Source of the DNA: Dokdonia sp. PRO95 | GTDB taxonomy: Bacteria; Bacteroidota; Bacteroidia; Flavobacteriales; Flavobacteriaceae | DNA: 64,000 nucleotides | NCBI RefSeq assembly: GCF_000355805.1 | Contig: NZ_CM001837.1 | Span: forward strand, 1,950,155-2,014,154 | Direction: 5' to 3' | Part shown: positions 34,534 through 45,439 of the stretch, piece by piece | How the letters are laid out: every line of letters starts with the position of its first letter | How positions within the stretch are numbered: position 1 is the stretch's first letter | Position numbers and translations under genes: made by a program | The notes under the pieces: generated by a model | What the model was told of the DNA's origin: nothing | What the model saw: the letters and a program-made list of their open reading frames with translations, nothing else | Databases searched by the model: none

Positions 34534-37515
34534 TTATGCTTCTACTTCTTCCTCTTCTTTTTCTTCCTTTAATCCTTTCTTCTGTACTGTGTCAAACATT
34601 ACAGGAGTTGCGATAAATAGTGAAGAATATGTACCTACGATTACACCTACAATAAGTGCAAACATTAATCCTCTAATAGATGGAGCTCCTAAGAAGAAGA
34701 TCGCTAGAAGTACGATTAATGTAGTTACAGACGTATTAAGTGTACGGCTTAATGTACTGTTAAGTGCTTGGTTAATTAATTTACCAAATCCTCTAGTAGA
34801 ACCGTGCTCTTTAATGTACTCACGTATACGGTCAAAAACTACCACGGTATCATTCAGAGAGTACCCAATTACGGTAAGAATAGCCGCAATAAAGTTTTGA
34901 TCTACCTCCATATCAAATGGCATTATGTTTTTGAATATTGCAAATACACCTAGTACTAACAATACATCGTGGAAAACTGCAGCTACAGCTCCAAGAGAGA
35001 ATTGCCATCTACGGAAACGTAATAAGATGTATAAGAATACCACAATTAATGAACCGATTACGGCAAAAAGTGCTCCTTTCTTAATATCATCTGCAATAGT
35101 AGGACCTACCATATAGTATTCCATTTTACCTACCTGCTTATCATCTGTAGACTTGGCAAAAGCTGCATAGCTCATACCGCTAGGTAAGAATGGTGTAAGT
35201 GATGTAAATAGTTGCTGCTCAACCTGAGCATCTATATCTGTACCTGTTTCATCGATACGGTACTTTGTAGTAATCTTTAATTGATTATCTGCTCCAAAAG
35301 TTTTTACATCTGCACTTCCAAAATCTGCAACAAGTGCATCTTCTACTTCTTGTGCGTTCATAGGTTGATCAAAACGTACTGTATACGTACGACCTCCTAC
35401 AAAGTCAATACCTGCGTCAAGACCTCCTGTTAATAAAGCAGCAAGACCTCCTACGATAAGTACTCCAGAGATAGCGTAAGCGATTTTACGTTTTCCTAAG
35501 AAGTCTACATTGTTGTTTACAAATAGGTTCTTAGTCATACCAGTAGCAAACTCTAGAGACTTTCCGTTTTTACCGTATCCATCTATAAATAGACGTGTGA
35601 TAAAGATTGCACAGAATAATGAAGTTGCAATACCTATCATAAGTGTAGTTGCAAATCCTTGTACCGGTCCTGTTCCAAATAAGAAAAGGATAAGTGCTGT
35701 TAAGAACGTCGTAATGTTTGCATCAAGAATAGATGAAAGTGCGTTGTTAAAACCGTCTTTAATAGCATCTTTTTGAGATTTCCCTTTGCGTATCTCTTCT
35801 TTAATACGCTCAAAGATAAGTACGTTTGCATCCACAGACATACCTATAGTAAGTACGATACCCGCAATACCAGGAAGTGTAAGTACAGCTCCAAGACCTG
35901 CAAGTACTCCAAAGATGAAAAGGATGTTTACTACAAGTGCGATATCTGCAAATCCTCCGGCTTTACCGTAGTAAAATACCATCCAGATAAGTACTAGTGA
36001 AAGTGCGATTAAGAATGATAAGATACCAGAGTTAATAGCCTCTTGACCTAATGATGGTCCTATTTCTTCTGCTTGAATAATCTTTGCAGATGCAGGAAGT
36101 TTACCTGCGTTTAATACTGTTGCAAGATCTTGTGCGCTTGCTACTGTAAAGTTTCCAGAGATTTCTGTCGCACCACCTTTAATCTCTTGACGAGCATTTG
36201 CTGCAGAGTAAACATTACCATCTAGTGCAATAGCGATAGCGTTTCCTTTTTGAGCAACCTCACGAGTCATTTTTGCCCACTGGTTTACACCTTGTCCTTC
36301 AAAATCAAGACCTACAGCAGGTTGTTGCGTTTGTGTAAATTGCTGGCGTGAATCGTTTACAACATCACCGTCCATATAAGGCGCTCCTTGTCTATTAGAC
36401 TCAAGTGCATAAAGAGCTACGATATCTGCTCCTTCATCAGGAACACCCCACGCAAACTTTGCATAACGTAAAGCCGCTGGACGCTGCTTGATAACTGCTG
36501 GGTTTCTTAAGTAAGAGTTGATAGTTGCTGTATCTTTTACCGCAGCAAATCCTACAGTTGGGATTGAGCTCATCTGAACTGCTTGCTGGTTAGGGCTAAA
36601 GATTTTAAATAATGGTCCAAAATCTTGCTCCTCTTCTTCTTCATCTACATCTTTAAGTAAATCAGATACGTTATCATCAAGAGTACTGTCTTGGGCTACT
36701 GCAGCTTCTTGCTTCTCCTCGTTGCTAGCAATAAGTCCACGTAGTGTTTCATTTGCTCCTATTAAGTAGTTAAGTGCATCTCCAGCGTAGTGAGTTTGGT
36801 AGAACTCTAATTGTGCTGTTTTTTCAAGAAGACCTCTTACACGATCAATATCTTTTGCTCCTGGAAGCTCAACAAGAATACGCCCATTATCTCCTAGAGA
36901 CTGGATGTTAGGTTGTGTAACTCCAAACTTATCAATACGATTACGTAGAGTTTCAAAAGCAGAACCTATCGTTTCTTTAATTTCACCTTCAAGAACTGTA
37001 GCAACTTCTTCGTTGCTCATTCCTGTATCTACTTTTTCGTTAAGGATAACATTTGCAAAGATATCTGGAGAAGCTAGTTGTCCACCTTGAGCTTCAAATG
37101 CAGATATGAAATCCTCAAAATATGTGTTCTGGCTATCTTTTTGCGCCTCATCTGTAGCATCTAGTGCTGCGATAAATGCTGGGTCTGTACTGTTGTTAGA
37201 AAGACCACCTAAGATATCACGTATAGATATCTGAAGGATTACGTTAATACCTCCTTTAAGATCCAGTCCTTTGTTAAGTTCTTTTTCTTTAGCATCATTA
37301 TAAGTGATACCAGCAAAAATAGGATTTGCTCCTATACTATCTAAGTAAGCGCGCTCTACCACATCCTGCATGTCTGCATCTTCTGGTGCCTGTGAGATCG
37401 CATAAGCCTTAGCTTCGTCTTCTGTTTTGTTTGTGAAATACGTAAATGATAGTTGGTATAAACATACCAAACCAAAAATTATCGCAAAAAATCTAATGAG
37501 TCCTTTGTTTTGCAT
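34534..37515 (-). CDS. secDF: Protein-export membrane protein SecDF (fused)
   Basis: 993 residues combining SecD (about 1-640) and SecF (about 660-985), an RND-family proton-driven partner of SecYEG that helps pull proteins across the inner membrane. SecD features: first helix at the N-terminus, GLDLKGGINVILQI, the P1 domain (VELPGAKDIDRVRGLLEKTAQLEFY) and six helices with IGMSVDANVLIFERIKEE. SecF: GIDFVGGRTYTVRFD, then IGYSLNDTVVVFDRIRE. The first periplasmic domain has an acidic insertion (LLKDVDEEEEEQDFGPLF) not seen in E. coli SecD. The C-terminus is Glu-rich. Fusion is usual in Bacteroidetes. Confidence 0.96.
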   Translation of the reverse strand: MQNKGLIRFFAIIFGLVCLYQLSFTYFTNKTEDEAKAYAISQAPEDADMQDVVERAYLDSIGANPIFAGITYNDAKEKELNKGLDLKGGINVILQISIRDILGGLSNNSTDPAFIAALDATDEAQKDSQNTYFEDFISAFEAQGGQLASPDIFANVILNEKVDTGMSNEEVATVLEGEIKETIGSAFETLRNRIDKFGVTQPNIQSLGDNGRILVELPGAKDIDRVRGLLEKTAQLEFYQTHYAGDALNYLIGANETLRGLIASNEEKQEAAVAQDSTLDDNVSDLLKDVDEEEEEQDFGPLFKIFSPNQQAVQMSSIPTVGFAAVKDTATINSYLRNPAVIKQRPAALRYAKFAWGVPDEGADIVALYALESNRQGAPYMDGDVVNDSRQQFTQTQQPAVGLDFEGQGVNQWAKMTREVAQKGNAIAIALDGNVYSAANARQEIKGGATEISGNFTVASAQDLATVLNAGKLPASAKIIQAEEIGPSLGQEAINSGILSFLIALSLVLIWMVFYYGKAGGFADIALVVNILFIFGVLAGLGAVLTLPGIAGIVLTIGMSVDANVLIFERIKEEIRKGKSQKDAIKDGFNNALSSILDANITTFLTALILFLFGTGPVQGFATTLMIGIATSLFCAIFITRLFIDGYGKNGKSLEFATGMTKNLFVNNNVDFLGKRKIAYAISGVLIVGGLAALLTGGLDAGIDFVGGRTYTVRFDQPMNAQEVEDALVADFGSADVKTFGADNQLKITTKYRIDETGTDIDAQVEQQLFTSLTPFLPSGMSYAAFAKSTDDKQVGKMEYYMVGPTIADDIKKGALFAVIGSLIVVFLYILLRFRRWQFSLGAVAAVFHDVLLVLGVFAIFKNIMPFDMEVDQNFIAAILTVIGYSLNDTVVVFDRIREYIKEHGSTRGFGKLINQALNSTLSRTLNTSVTTLIVLLAIFFLGAPSIRGLMFALIVGVIVGTYSSLFIATPVMFDTVQKKGLKEEKEEEEVEA

Positions 37516-37630
37516 TTTAGTGTGTTTGTATCAACATAATAAATAGCACATCAGTGTGTGATTATTACGTTGAAATTAATGTAAAGTGATTGGTATTATA
37601 ATCTGTGGGATTGCTTTTGTGATAAAAGCA

Positions 37631-37660
37631 ATTAGCTAGCGCAGTGCTGCATTAGCTAAT
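37631..37660 (-). terminator. Possible terminator hairpin after the 37672 gene
   Basis: ATTAGCTA (37631-37638) and TAGCTAAT (37653-37660) pair, with a weak T-rich stretch following on the minus strand. Confidence 0.35.
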
Positions 37661-37671
37661 GTTGTTATACT

Positions 37672-38343
37672 TTAAGACAGCGGTCCAGCTCTCGTCTCAG
37701 GTATATTGTAGAAGGAGTTAATAAAAGCAATATCACATCTCTTATGAATATTGTAAGCCGTCTGTGTTTTGCTTTCAGTCACACTCTCACTTAGCTTGTG
37801 AAGACTAGCATATGTTTTTAGTGAAGAGGAACGTGTATACTCAGATTTTGATTCAATAGTAATTCCCGCAGCACCTTCCATGTCTGGGCTGTCTTGTATT
37901 TTATAGACGTCAAGTTTATAAAGAGCAAGATCTTTGTCACCAGGTAAGCTTGGGTTGTTATTCTCAAGGTTGTAAGTAGTTTGTGATGAGGTAGTAGGTG
38001 ATAATTTATTCTTTATCTCGGTAACATCAATAGTACTGTAGTATGTTACTTTTAGAGATCCATTATCGAGTTGGTCTACTTTAATATTATCTGCCTCAAG
38101 CGAGCTAAGCTTGCTTTTTACTAATGCAATTGCTTTTTCTGTCTGAGTAGGATCTGTTTGAGTATCAGAAAAGGTAATAATTATTTCCTGATTAGGCGCA
38201 GTGCGTTGCTCCAAGCTTATACTTACGATAGCTAGGGCAATTATGAATGCACTTATGAACCACTTATTTCTCACACACTTGATTATAAAAACATCATCTA
38301 TAGCGATTTTATGTATAGATTTCTGTTTTTGACAAACACGCAA
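37672..38343 (-). CDS. Hypothetical protein with N-terminal membrane anchor
   Basis: 223 residues, family not recognised. A basic N-terminus is followed by one hydrophobic helix (WFISAFIIALAIVSISL, about residues 28-45). The remainder is exported or periplasmic in predicted topology. It contains EIIITFSDTQTDPTQTEKAIALVKSKLSSL, which resembles the small alpha-beta periplasmic repeats of SecD-type proteins, then a Ser/Thr-rich region. It precedes secDF on the same strand with a 156-bp gap. A link to SecDF is an inference from position and this weak resemblance. The first start codon is uncertain; a GTG or ATG nearer the helix could also be used. Confidence 0.6.
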   Translation of the reverse strand: MRVCQKQKSIHKIAIDDVFIIKCVRNKWFISAFIIALAIVSISLEQRTAPNQEIIITFSDTQTDPTQTEKAIALVKSKLSSLEADNIKVDQLDNGSLKVTYYSTIDVTEIKNKLSPTTSSQTTYNLENNNPSLPGDKDLALYKLDVYKIQDSPDMEGAAGITIESKSEYTRSSSLKTYASLHKLSESVTESKTQTAYNIHKRCDIAFINSFYNIPETRAGPLS

Positions 38344-38449
38344 ATATAGGATTCTCAGTGCTAGTACCCAATAATTTTTGTGTCATTATAAGTTTAACTT
38401 AAACTGTTTACAAGATACCTAATAACACGTCTTTGATTAGGATAGTTGC

Positions 38450-38463
38450 GCTTTCGCGAAAGC
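38450..38463. repeat. GCTTTCGCGAAAGC palindrome next to terminator
   Basis: Perfect copy ending 2 bp before the A-run of the mdh terminator. Confidence 0.9.
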
Positions 38464-38465
38464 GT

Positions 38466-38504
38466 AAAAAAAAGCCTGCTACATTTAAGTAACAGGCTTT
38501 TTTT
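38466..38504 (-). terminator. Terminator after mdh
   Basis: AAAGCCTG (38471-38478) and CAGGCTTT (38493-38500) with further A/T pairing; a T-run follows on the minus strand. Confidence 0.85.
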
Positions 38505-38524
38505 ATCGAGTTATGTAGGCTGTA

Positions 38525-39451
38525 TTATAGCTCTAATAATCCGTTAGTTTTCTTAACGCCCTCTGCGCTTTCTGCAAGGTGTGCTTTTTCTGCATCGTCA
38601 AGGTTGATCTCTACTATTTTTTCGATTCCGTTTTTACCTAGTACTACTGGCACACCGATACAAAGATCAGAAAGACCGTACTCACCATCTAGTAGTGTAG
38701 AACAAGGGAATATTTTCTTTTGGTCACAAGCAATAGCCTGTACAAGACCTGATACTGCTGCTCCTGGTGCGTACCAAGCAGAAGTTCCAAGAAGTTTAGT
38801 AAGTGTTGCTCCACCTACTTTAGTATCTTCTTTTACTTGAGTAAGACGATCGTCAGAAATAAATTCTGATACTGGTACACTGTTGCGAGTTGCAAGACGT
38901 GTAAGTGGTACCATTCCTTTATCAGAGTGTCCACCTATTACCATACCGTCTACATCTGAGATAGGAGCTTCAAGAGCTTCGGCAAGACGGTACTTAAAAC
39001 GTGCACTATCAAGAGCACCACCCATACCGATGATACGGTTTTTAGGAAGTCCAGTTACTTTGTGAGCTAGGTAAGTCATTGTATCCATAGGATTAGATAC
39101 GACGATAAGGATCACGTTAGGAGACTCTTTTACAAGACTTGCGGCAACGCTTTTTACGATACCTGCGTTAATACCTATAAGTTCTTCACGAGTCATACCT
39201 GGCTTACGAGGTATACCAGAAGTAATTACCGCGATATCACTACCAGCAGTTTTTGAGTAATCACCAGTAGTACCTGTGATTTTTGTATCAAAACCGTTTA
39301 AAGAAGCTGTTTGCATTAAATCCATTGCTTTACCCTCGGCAAAACCTTCTTTAATGTCTACTAATACTACTTCACTAGCAAAATCTTTTATTGCGATGTA
39401 TTCTGCACAGCTGGCACCTACGGCTCCAGCACCTACTACGGTAACTTTCAT
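38525..39451 (-). CDS. mdh: Malate dehydrogenase (LDH-like)
   Basis: 308 residues of the LDH-like MDH branch. It oxidises malate to oxaloacetate with NAD in the TCA cycle. VVGAGAVGASCAEYIA is the NAD loop, followed by the Asp of VVLVDI that favours NAD over NADP. ITSGIPRKPGMTREEL is the substrate loop with its Arg residues, VSNPMDTMTYLAHKVTGLP the dinucleotide-proximal strand, and MVIGGHSDKGMVPL contains the catalytic His. TATTTTCG at 39512-39505 on the minus strand may be its -7 box. Confidence 0.96.
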   Translation of the reverse strand: MKVTVVGAGAVGASCAEYIAIKDFASEVVLVDIKEGFAEGKAMDLMQTASLNGFDTKITGTTGDYSKTAGSDIAVITSGIPRKPGMTREELIGINAGIVKSVAASLVKESPNVILIVVSNPMDTMTYLAHKVTGLPKNRIIGMGGALDSARFKYRLAEALEAPISDVDGMVIGGHSDKGMVPLTRLATRNSVPVSEFISDDRLTQVKEDTKVGGATLTKLLGTSAWYAPGAAVSGLVQAIACDQKKIFPCSTLLDGEYGLSDLCIGVPVVLGKNGIEKIVEINLDDAEKAHLAESAEGVKKTNGLLEL

Positions 39452-39567
39452 TGGATATAATTTTTAATATTTATGTTGATTTATAAAGCTTTTCACGGCT
39501 GCTACGAAAATACGATATATCCCTCTTTTTATGTAACCTATCGTAATAAAACTGTCTTAAGATATTT

Positions 39568-39606
39568 CAAAAAAAAATCCCTGTCGCTACTAGTAGTGAC
39601 AGGGAT
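39568..39606 (-). terminator. Orphan minus-strand terminator upstream of mdh
   Basis: Arms 39577-39590 and 39593-39606 (ATCCCTGTC...GACAGGGAT, one wobble pair) followed on the minus strand by nine T. It lies about 117 bp before the mdh start. Confidence 0.8.
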
Positions 39607-39724
39607 AGAACAAGCGTGGAAATTCACAATCCAAATGAATCAAATAATATTAGCTTGCCCATAAAAGTTAAACTATTGTAAATACCCAACTTATAATAGT
39701 TTAGAAATCACTGCTGTGATTATA
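39568..39724 (-). ncRNA. Candidate small RNA upstream of mdh
   Basis: TAATTTTG (39737-39730, minus) is a good -7 box; a transcript of about 155 nt would run to the orphan terminator, passing an AAACTATT/AATAGTTT hairpin and a TTTGATT stretch. It could also be an mdh leader with an attenuator. Confidence 0.3.
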
Positions 39725-39907
39725 TGATACAAAATTAATGAGCTTATTTGACTTGTATTTATATGCTCAAGTCCAGATCTGTATTTAGTAGTTTTTAAGT
39801 AGTTTGTCGACTATAAATGTATATTGACGATATCTTGATGGTTTTTTTATTTCTTTAGTCTTTTGATAATGTTTGAAATTAGTTGCAATGTTCTGGGATT
39901 TAGTGCA

Positions 39908-39936
39908 TAAAAAAATCCTTGCTATAAAATAGCAAG
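39908..39936 (-). terminator. Orphan minus-strand terminator between mdh and gyrB
   Basis: AATCCTTGCTA pairs with TAGCAAGGATT; on the minus strand a T7 run follows. No gene ends just before it. Confidence 0.75.
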
Positions 39937-40264
39937 GATTTATAGGTTGCTAATCTCTATCCAATTAAACCCCTACATCTAATCTTAAGAAATTAGCAGA
40001 AATAACTTTTAAATAATCTAAAATATTCCTTTCGTTGGTAAATATAGAGATAGCATCAAACTCAACAGGAAAACTTAAAAAAGAAATTAGACAAACTATA
40101 TTCTGTGTATTTTGTCGATTATTATGTGTTTTTGGTCTAATTTTCGATTGATTTTAGGAATAGTGAGCAATGTTGGGTGATTGCGTAAGGATATGTTTTT
40201 CTTGCGTGTAATACGATGTGTAAGGTTTTGATGTGGACTCTAGTTTTTTTTTAAAAATTGACAT

Positions 40265-40304
40265 AAAAAAAATGGTTCTGAGATAATTTCTCAGAACCAT
40301 TTTT
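40265..40304 (-). terminator. Terminator after gyrB
   Basis: A 15-bp perfect stem (40269-40283 with 40289-40303) and a T-run on the minus strand, 22 bp past the gyrB stop. Confidence 0.9.
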
Positions 40305-40325
40305 AATAATATATAAGCTGTTTAT

Positions 40326-42329
<2,004 letters not shown>

Positions 42330-42419
42330 TTAAAAACCCTCGAAAACCCTTGAAGTTATTAACATTTTGTGGAAAAATACAAGCCTCTTTTTAGCGCAAT
42401 TTGTGAGGTGCATTTTTAC

Positions 42420-42433
42420 GCTTTCGCGAAAGC
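42420..42433. repeat. GCTTTCGCGAAAGC palindrome, intergenic
   Basis: Perfect copy between gyrB and the mpl stop, 22 bp past mpl. Confidence 0.9.
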
Positions 42434-42454
42434 GGAATTTATCCTCATTAAGAT

Positions 42455-43807
42455 TTACACCATCCCCTTAACCTCCTCAAAATCTAAGCCGCCATAATTC
42501 CCACTACTCATAAGCAGTATGGCTTTGTTTTTAAGCTCTTGTCCAAATAGAAAGGCTTTAAAATCTGCGGGGTCTGTAAATATGGTAAGGTCATCACGTT
42601 TAAAAGCTGCTGCGATTTGCTGCGCTGTGATAGGTTCTAATTTTTTGATTTCGACAGCCATTGGTGAGTAAAAAACCACCGCTACATCTGCAGCATCTAG
42701 TGCTCCTTGATATTCACTTAAAAACTCTGGATTCAGACTGCTGTACGTATGAAGCTCTAGGCAGGCTACAACAGTACGGTCACCATATTGTTCTTTTACG
42801 GCGCTTGTAGTTGCAGCTACTTTAGAAGGACTATGCGCAAAGTCTTTGTAAATAACCGTGTCTTTACTTTTGGCAATAAGTTCTAGTCGCTTGCTGGCCC
42901 CTGTAAAGGTTGAGATGGCTTCATAAAAATCTTCTTCTACAACACCCATATGCTGGCAGATCCACTTGGCACCGGCTAGGTTATTGAGATTATGTTTCCC
43001 AAAAACTTCTATAGGCATCGCACCATCTGGAGTTTCTAGTAGGGTCTCACCATCTTCTACCGTGTACTCAGGTGTTTGGTAAGGATATTTTTTAATGTGA
43101 GCAGTGGCATTCTCTACTACTTTCACCACATTTTCATCTTCGGTATTGTACACCATTGCACCACCGTTTGTCATTGAGTCTACAAAAATCTGAAATTGCT
43201 CCACATAATTGTCAAACGTAGGAAAGACATTGATATGATCCCAAGCAATGCCGCTAAGTAGGGCAATATTAGGCTTGTATAAGTGAAATTTTGGTCTGCG
43301 ATCTATAGGGCTACTCAGATACTCATCACCCTCTAGCACCATAAAATCTGCGTCATCTGTCATTCTCACCATTGTGTCAAAGCCTTCTAGCTGTGCACCC
43401 ACCATATAGTCTACCTCTTTATCCCAGTAATGCATCACGTGCAGTATCATAGAGGTGATAGTAGTCTTGCCGTGAGATCCTCCTATAACAACCCTAGTTT
43501 TGTCTTTTGCACGCTCATACAGATATTCTGGATATGAGTAAATGTTGAGACCTAGTTCTTGTGCTTTGAGCAGCTCTGGGTTGTCTTCTTTTGCGTGCAT
43601 TCCTAAAATAACGGCATCGAGATCGCTTGTTATTTTTTCTGGAAACCAGCCAAATGCTTCAGGTAATAGTCCATATTTTTCAAGTCGAGATTTTGAAGGG
43701 TCAAAAATCGTGTCGTCACTACCTGTTACGGTCTCTCCTTTGTGATGTAAAGCAAGTGCTAGATTATGCATTGCGGCTCCACCTATGGCTATAAAATGAA
43801 TGTTCAT
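42455..43807 (-). CDS. mpl: UDP-MurNAc:tripeptide ligase Mpl
   Basis: 450 residues of the Mpl branch of Mur ligases, which re-attaches recycled L-Ala-D-Glu-meso-DAP to UDP-MurNAc. IHFIAIGGAAMHNLALALHHKG differs from MurC (GGxGMS) in the way typical of Mpl. GSHGKTTITSM is the ATP loop; LEGDEYLSSPIDRRPKF and KDFAHSPSKVAATTSAV are further family stretches. The substrate, which contains meso-DAP, agrees with the DAP-type MurE in this window. It is divergent from ftsY. Confidence 0.93.
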   Translation of the reverse strand: MNIHFIAIGGAAMHNLALALHHKGETVTGSDDTIFDPSKSRLEKYGLLPEAFGWFPEKITSDLDAVILGMHAKEDNPELLKAQELGLNIYSYPEYLYERAKDKTRVVIGGSHGKTTITSMILHVMHYWDKEVDYMVGAQLEGFDTMVRMTDDADFMVLEGDEYLSSPIDRRPKFHLYKPNIALLSGIAWDHINVFPTFDNYVEQFQIFVDSMTNGGAMVYNTEDENVVKVVENATAHIKKYPYQTPEYTVEDGETLLETPDGAMPIEVFGKHNLNNLAGAKWICQHMGVVEEDFYEAISTFTGASKRLELIAKSKDTVIYKDFAHSPSKVAATTSAVKEQYGDRTVVACLELHTYSSLNPEFLSEYQGALDAADVAVVFYSPMAVEIKKLEPITAQQIAAAFKRDDLTIFTDPADFKAFLFGQELKNKAILLMSSGNYGGLDFEEVKGMV

Positions 43808-43890
43808 ATGTTGTAAAAGTCTTTATCGTAAAAATAAGATTTCGATTCCAAATGTGCGAGTATTATAAGTTCTATTTTGGGTGTGAGTAC

Positions 43891-43904
43891 GCTTTCGCGA
43901 AAGC
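43891..43904. repeat. GCTTTCGCGAAAGC palindrome, intergenic
   Basis: Perfect core in the mpl-ftsY divergent gap; TAC/GTA flanks extend it to 20 bp. Confidence 0.9.
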
Positions 43905-44043
43905 GTAACAAAAAACACTTTCTTCTATTAAACCTCGCTACCAAAACACTGTTACGACTGCAAAAAGGCGTTTGTTTATGCAGAAATATTGACTCTCTGC
44001 GAGTTGTCTGTACTGACATAACGACATTCTCAGTAAAAGGCAC

Positions 44044-44051
44044 TATTTTTG
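44044..44051 (+). promoter_or_regulatory. -7 box of ftsY (TATTTTTG)
   Basis: Exact TAnnTTTG. A longer ftsY frame would start on the TTG inside this box, so the box decides for the ATG at 44103. Confidence 0.45.
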
Positions 44052-44102
44052 TCTAACCGATACCAACGTTCTGCTTACGGAACACAGAAAACGCACAACC
44101 AA

Positions 44103-45056
44103 ATGAGTTTCTTCAAGAAAATATTTTCAAAAGAAAAAAAAGAAACCCTTGATAAAGGGCTAGAGAAGACAAAAACGAGCTTCTTTGATAAGATGAGTAA
44201 GGCAGTTGCCGGAAAGTCTAAGGTAGATGATGATGTACTTGATAATCTTGAAGAAGTGCTTGTTACCAGTGATGTGGGTGTAAAAACCACGCTTAAGGTG
44301 ATCACTCGTATAGAAGAGCGTGTGGCCAAAGATAAGTATGTAGGCACAGATGAACTTAACAGGATCTTACGCGAAGAAATCGCCGGTCTACTAAGTGAGA
44401 CGAACACAGGTAACGCAACCGAATTTGAAATCCCATCGCAAAACAAACCACACGTGATTATGGTGGTAGGTGTAAACGGTGTGGGAAAAACAACCACTAT
44501 AGGAAAGCTTGCTTACCAGTTTAAAAAGCAAGGTAAAAAGGTGGTGCTTGGTGCGGCAGATACGTTTAGAGCAGCAGCGATAGATCAACTGCAGGTGTGG
44601 GCAGATCGAGTGGATTTACCTATTGTAAAACAACAAATGGGAAGTGACCCAGCCTCAGTAGCCTTTGACGCACTAGAGAGTGGAGTAAAACAAGATGCAG
44701 ATGTGATTATTATAGACACTGCCGGAAGATTACACAATAAGGTAAACCTTATGAACGAGCTTACTAAGGTGAAGCGTGTGATGCAAAAGGTAGTGGGAGA
44801 TGCTCCTCACGATGTACTTCTTGTACTTGATGGTTCTACGGGTCAAAACGCCTTTGAACAAGCAAAACAATTTACAGCAGCTACAGAGGTGACTTCGCTA
44901 GCCGTAACAAAACTAGACGGTACCGCAAAAGGTGGTGTGGTGATAGGAATTTCTGATCAGTTTCAAATCCCTGTAAAATACATTGGAGTGGGAGAAGGTA
45001 TCGAAGATTTACAAGTCTTTAATAAAGTAGAGTTTGTAGATAGTTTCTTTAAGTAA
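44103..45056 (+). CDS. ftsY: Signal recognition particle receptor FtsY
   Basis: 317 residues from ATG 44103 (MSFFKKIFSKEKKETL). SRP GTPase receptor that delivers ribosome-nascent chains to SecYEG. N domain about 25-110 (helical). G domain: VVGVNGVGKTTTIGKLAYQFK (P-loop), ADTFRAAAIDQL, IIDTAGRLHN, TKLDGTAKGG and GVGEGIEDLQVF. The acidic A domain of E. coli FtsY is almost absent, as in many bacteria. The upstream extension is rejected because its TTG start lies in the predicted promoter. Confidence 0.96.
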   Translation: MSFFKKIFSKEKKETLDKGLEKTKTSFFDKMSKAVAGKSKVDDDVLDNLEEVLVTSDVGVKTTLKVITRIEERVAKDKYVGTDELNRILREEIAGLLSETNTGNATEFEIPSQNKPHVIMVVGVNGVGKTTTIGKLAYQFKKQGKKVVLGAADTFRAAAIDQLQVWADRVDLPIVKQQMGSDPASVAFDALESGVKQDADVIIIDTAGRLHNKVNLMNELTKVKRVMQKVVGDAPHDVLLVLDGSTGQNAFEQAKQFTAATEVTSLAVTKLDGTAKGGVVIGISDQFQIPVKYIGVGEGIEDLQVFNKVEFVDSFFK

Positions 45057-45069
45057 GCCATAACTTTTT

Positions 45070-45402
45070 ATGAAACTCGATTTTAGGTGGCTTCCAGAAC
45101 TTACGTTGCGCACCTTACGAGTGGTTGCTATTGGTTTCTTATTACTTAACCTGTATAGCGTCTATACAGCATACACTGCGGTGAGGAGCGACCTTGTGCC
45201 TAAATATCTAGCGCAGTACACCGCTTTTCCCCACTGTATATTTATTGCCTTTTACAGTCTCATCATATTTTACATATGGAGAATCCTTAAGGGTACGATA
45301 GCTTCACAATACTGGTGGGTACCCGTAATTGCGGTGATTGTATTTGAATCTACTAAGTTTTTTATCTACGGTTTCTTGATGTGGGTTAATCCTTTTGGGT
45401 GA
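45070..45402 (+). CDS. Small hypothetical membrane protein
   Basis: 110 residues with about three hydrophobic helices (residues about 17-34, 52-74 and 82-104). It follows ftsY by 13 bp on the same strand, so it is probably on the ftsY transcript. I recognise no family. The charged first 15 residues and the short loops suggest an inner-membrane protein of unknown function. Confidence 0.65.
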   Translation: MKLDFRWLPELTLRTLRVVAIGFLLLNLYSVYTAYTAVRSDLVPKYLAQYTAFPHCIFIAFYSLIIFYIWRILKGTIASQYWWVPVIAVIVFESTKFFIYGFLMWVNPFG

Positions 45403-45439
45403 CGCTTTTTGTATTTTTAGTGGACTATAAAAATGCACT

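Larger units (their letters stand above)
39452..40325. other. 874-bp ORF-free region mdh-gyrB with minus-strand terminators
   Basis: No convincing gene on either strand. It holds three strong minus-strand terminators: 40265-40304 (gyrB), 39908-39936 and 39568-39606. The last two do not follow any coding gene, which suggests one or two short non-coding transcripts. The 63-codon plus-strand frame at 39473 crosses one of these hairpins and shows no protein-like composition. Confidence 0.7.

Noticed and set aside
39473-39664. 63-codon plus-strand frame after mdh
   Set aside because: It runs through the orphan terminator hairpin, has no recognisable features and lies in a non-coding gap.
43804-44043. 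79-codon minus-strand frame upstream of mpl
   Set aside because: It occupies the mpl-ftsY promoter gap, contains a palindrome copy, overlaps mpl by 4 bp and has no protein-like features.
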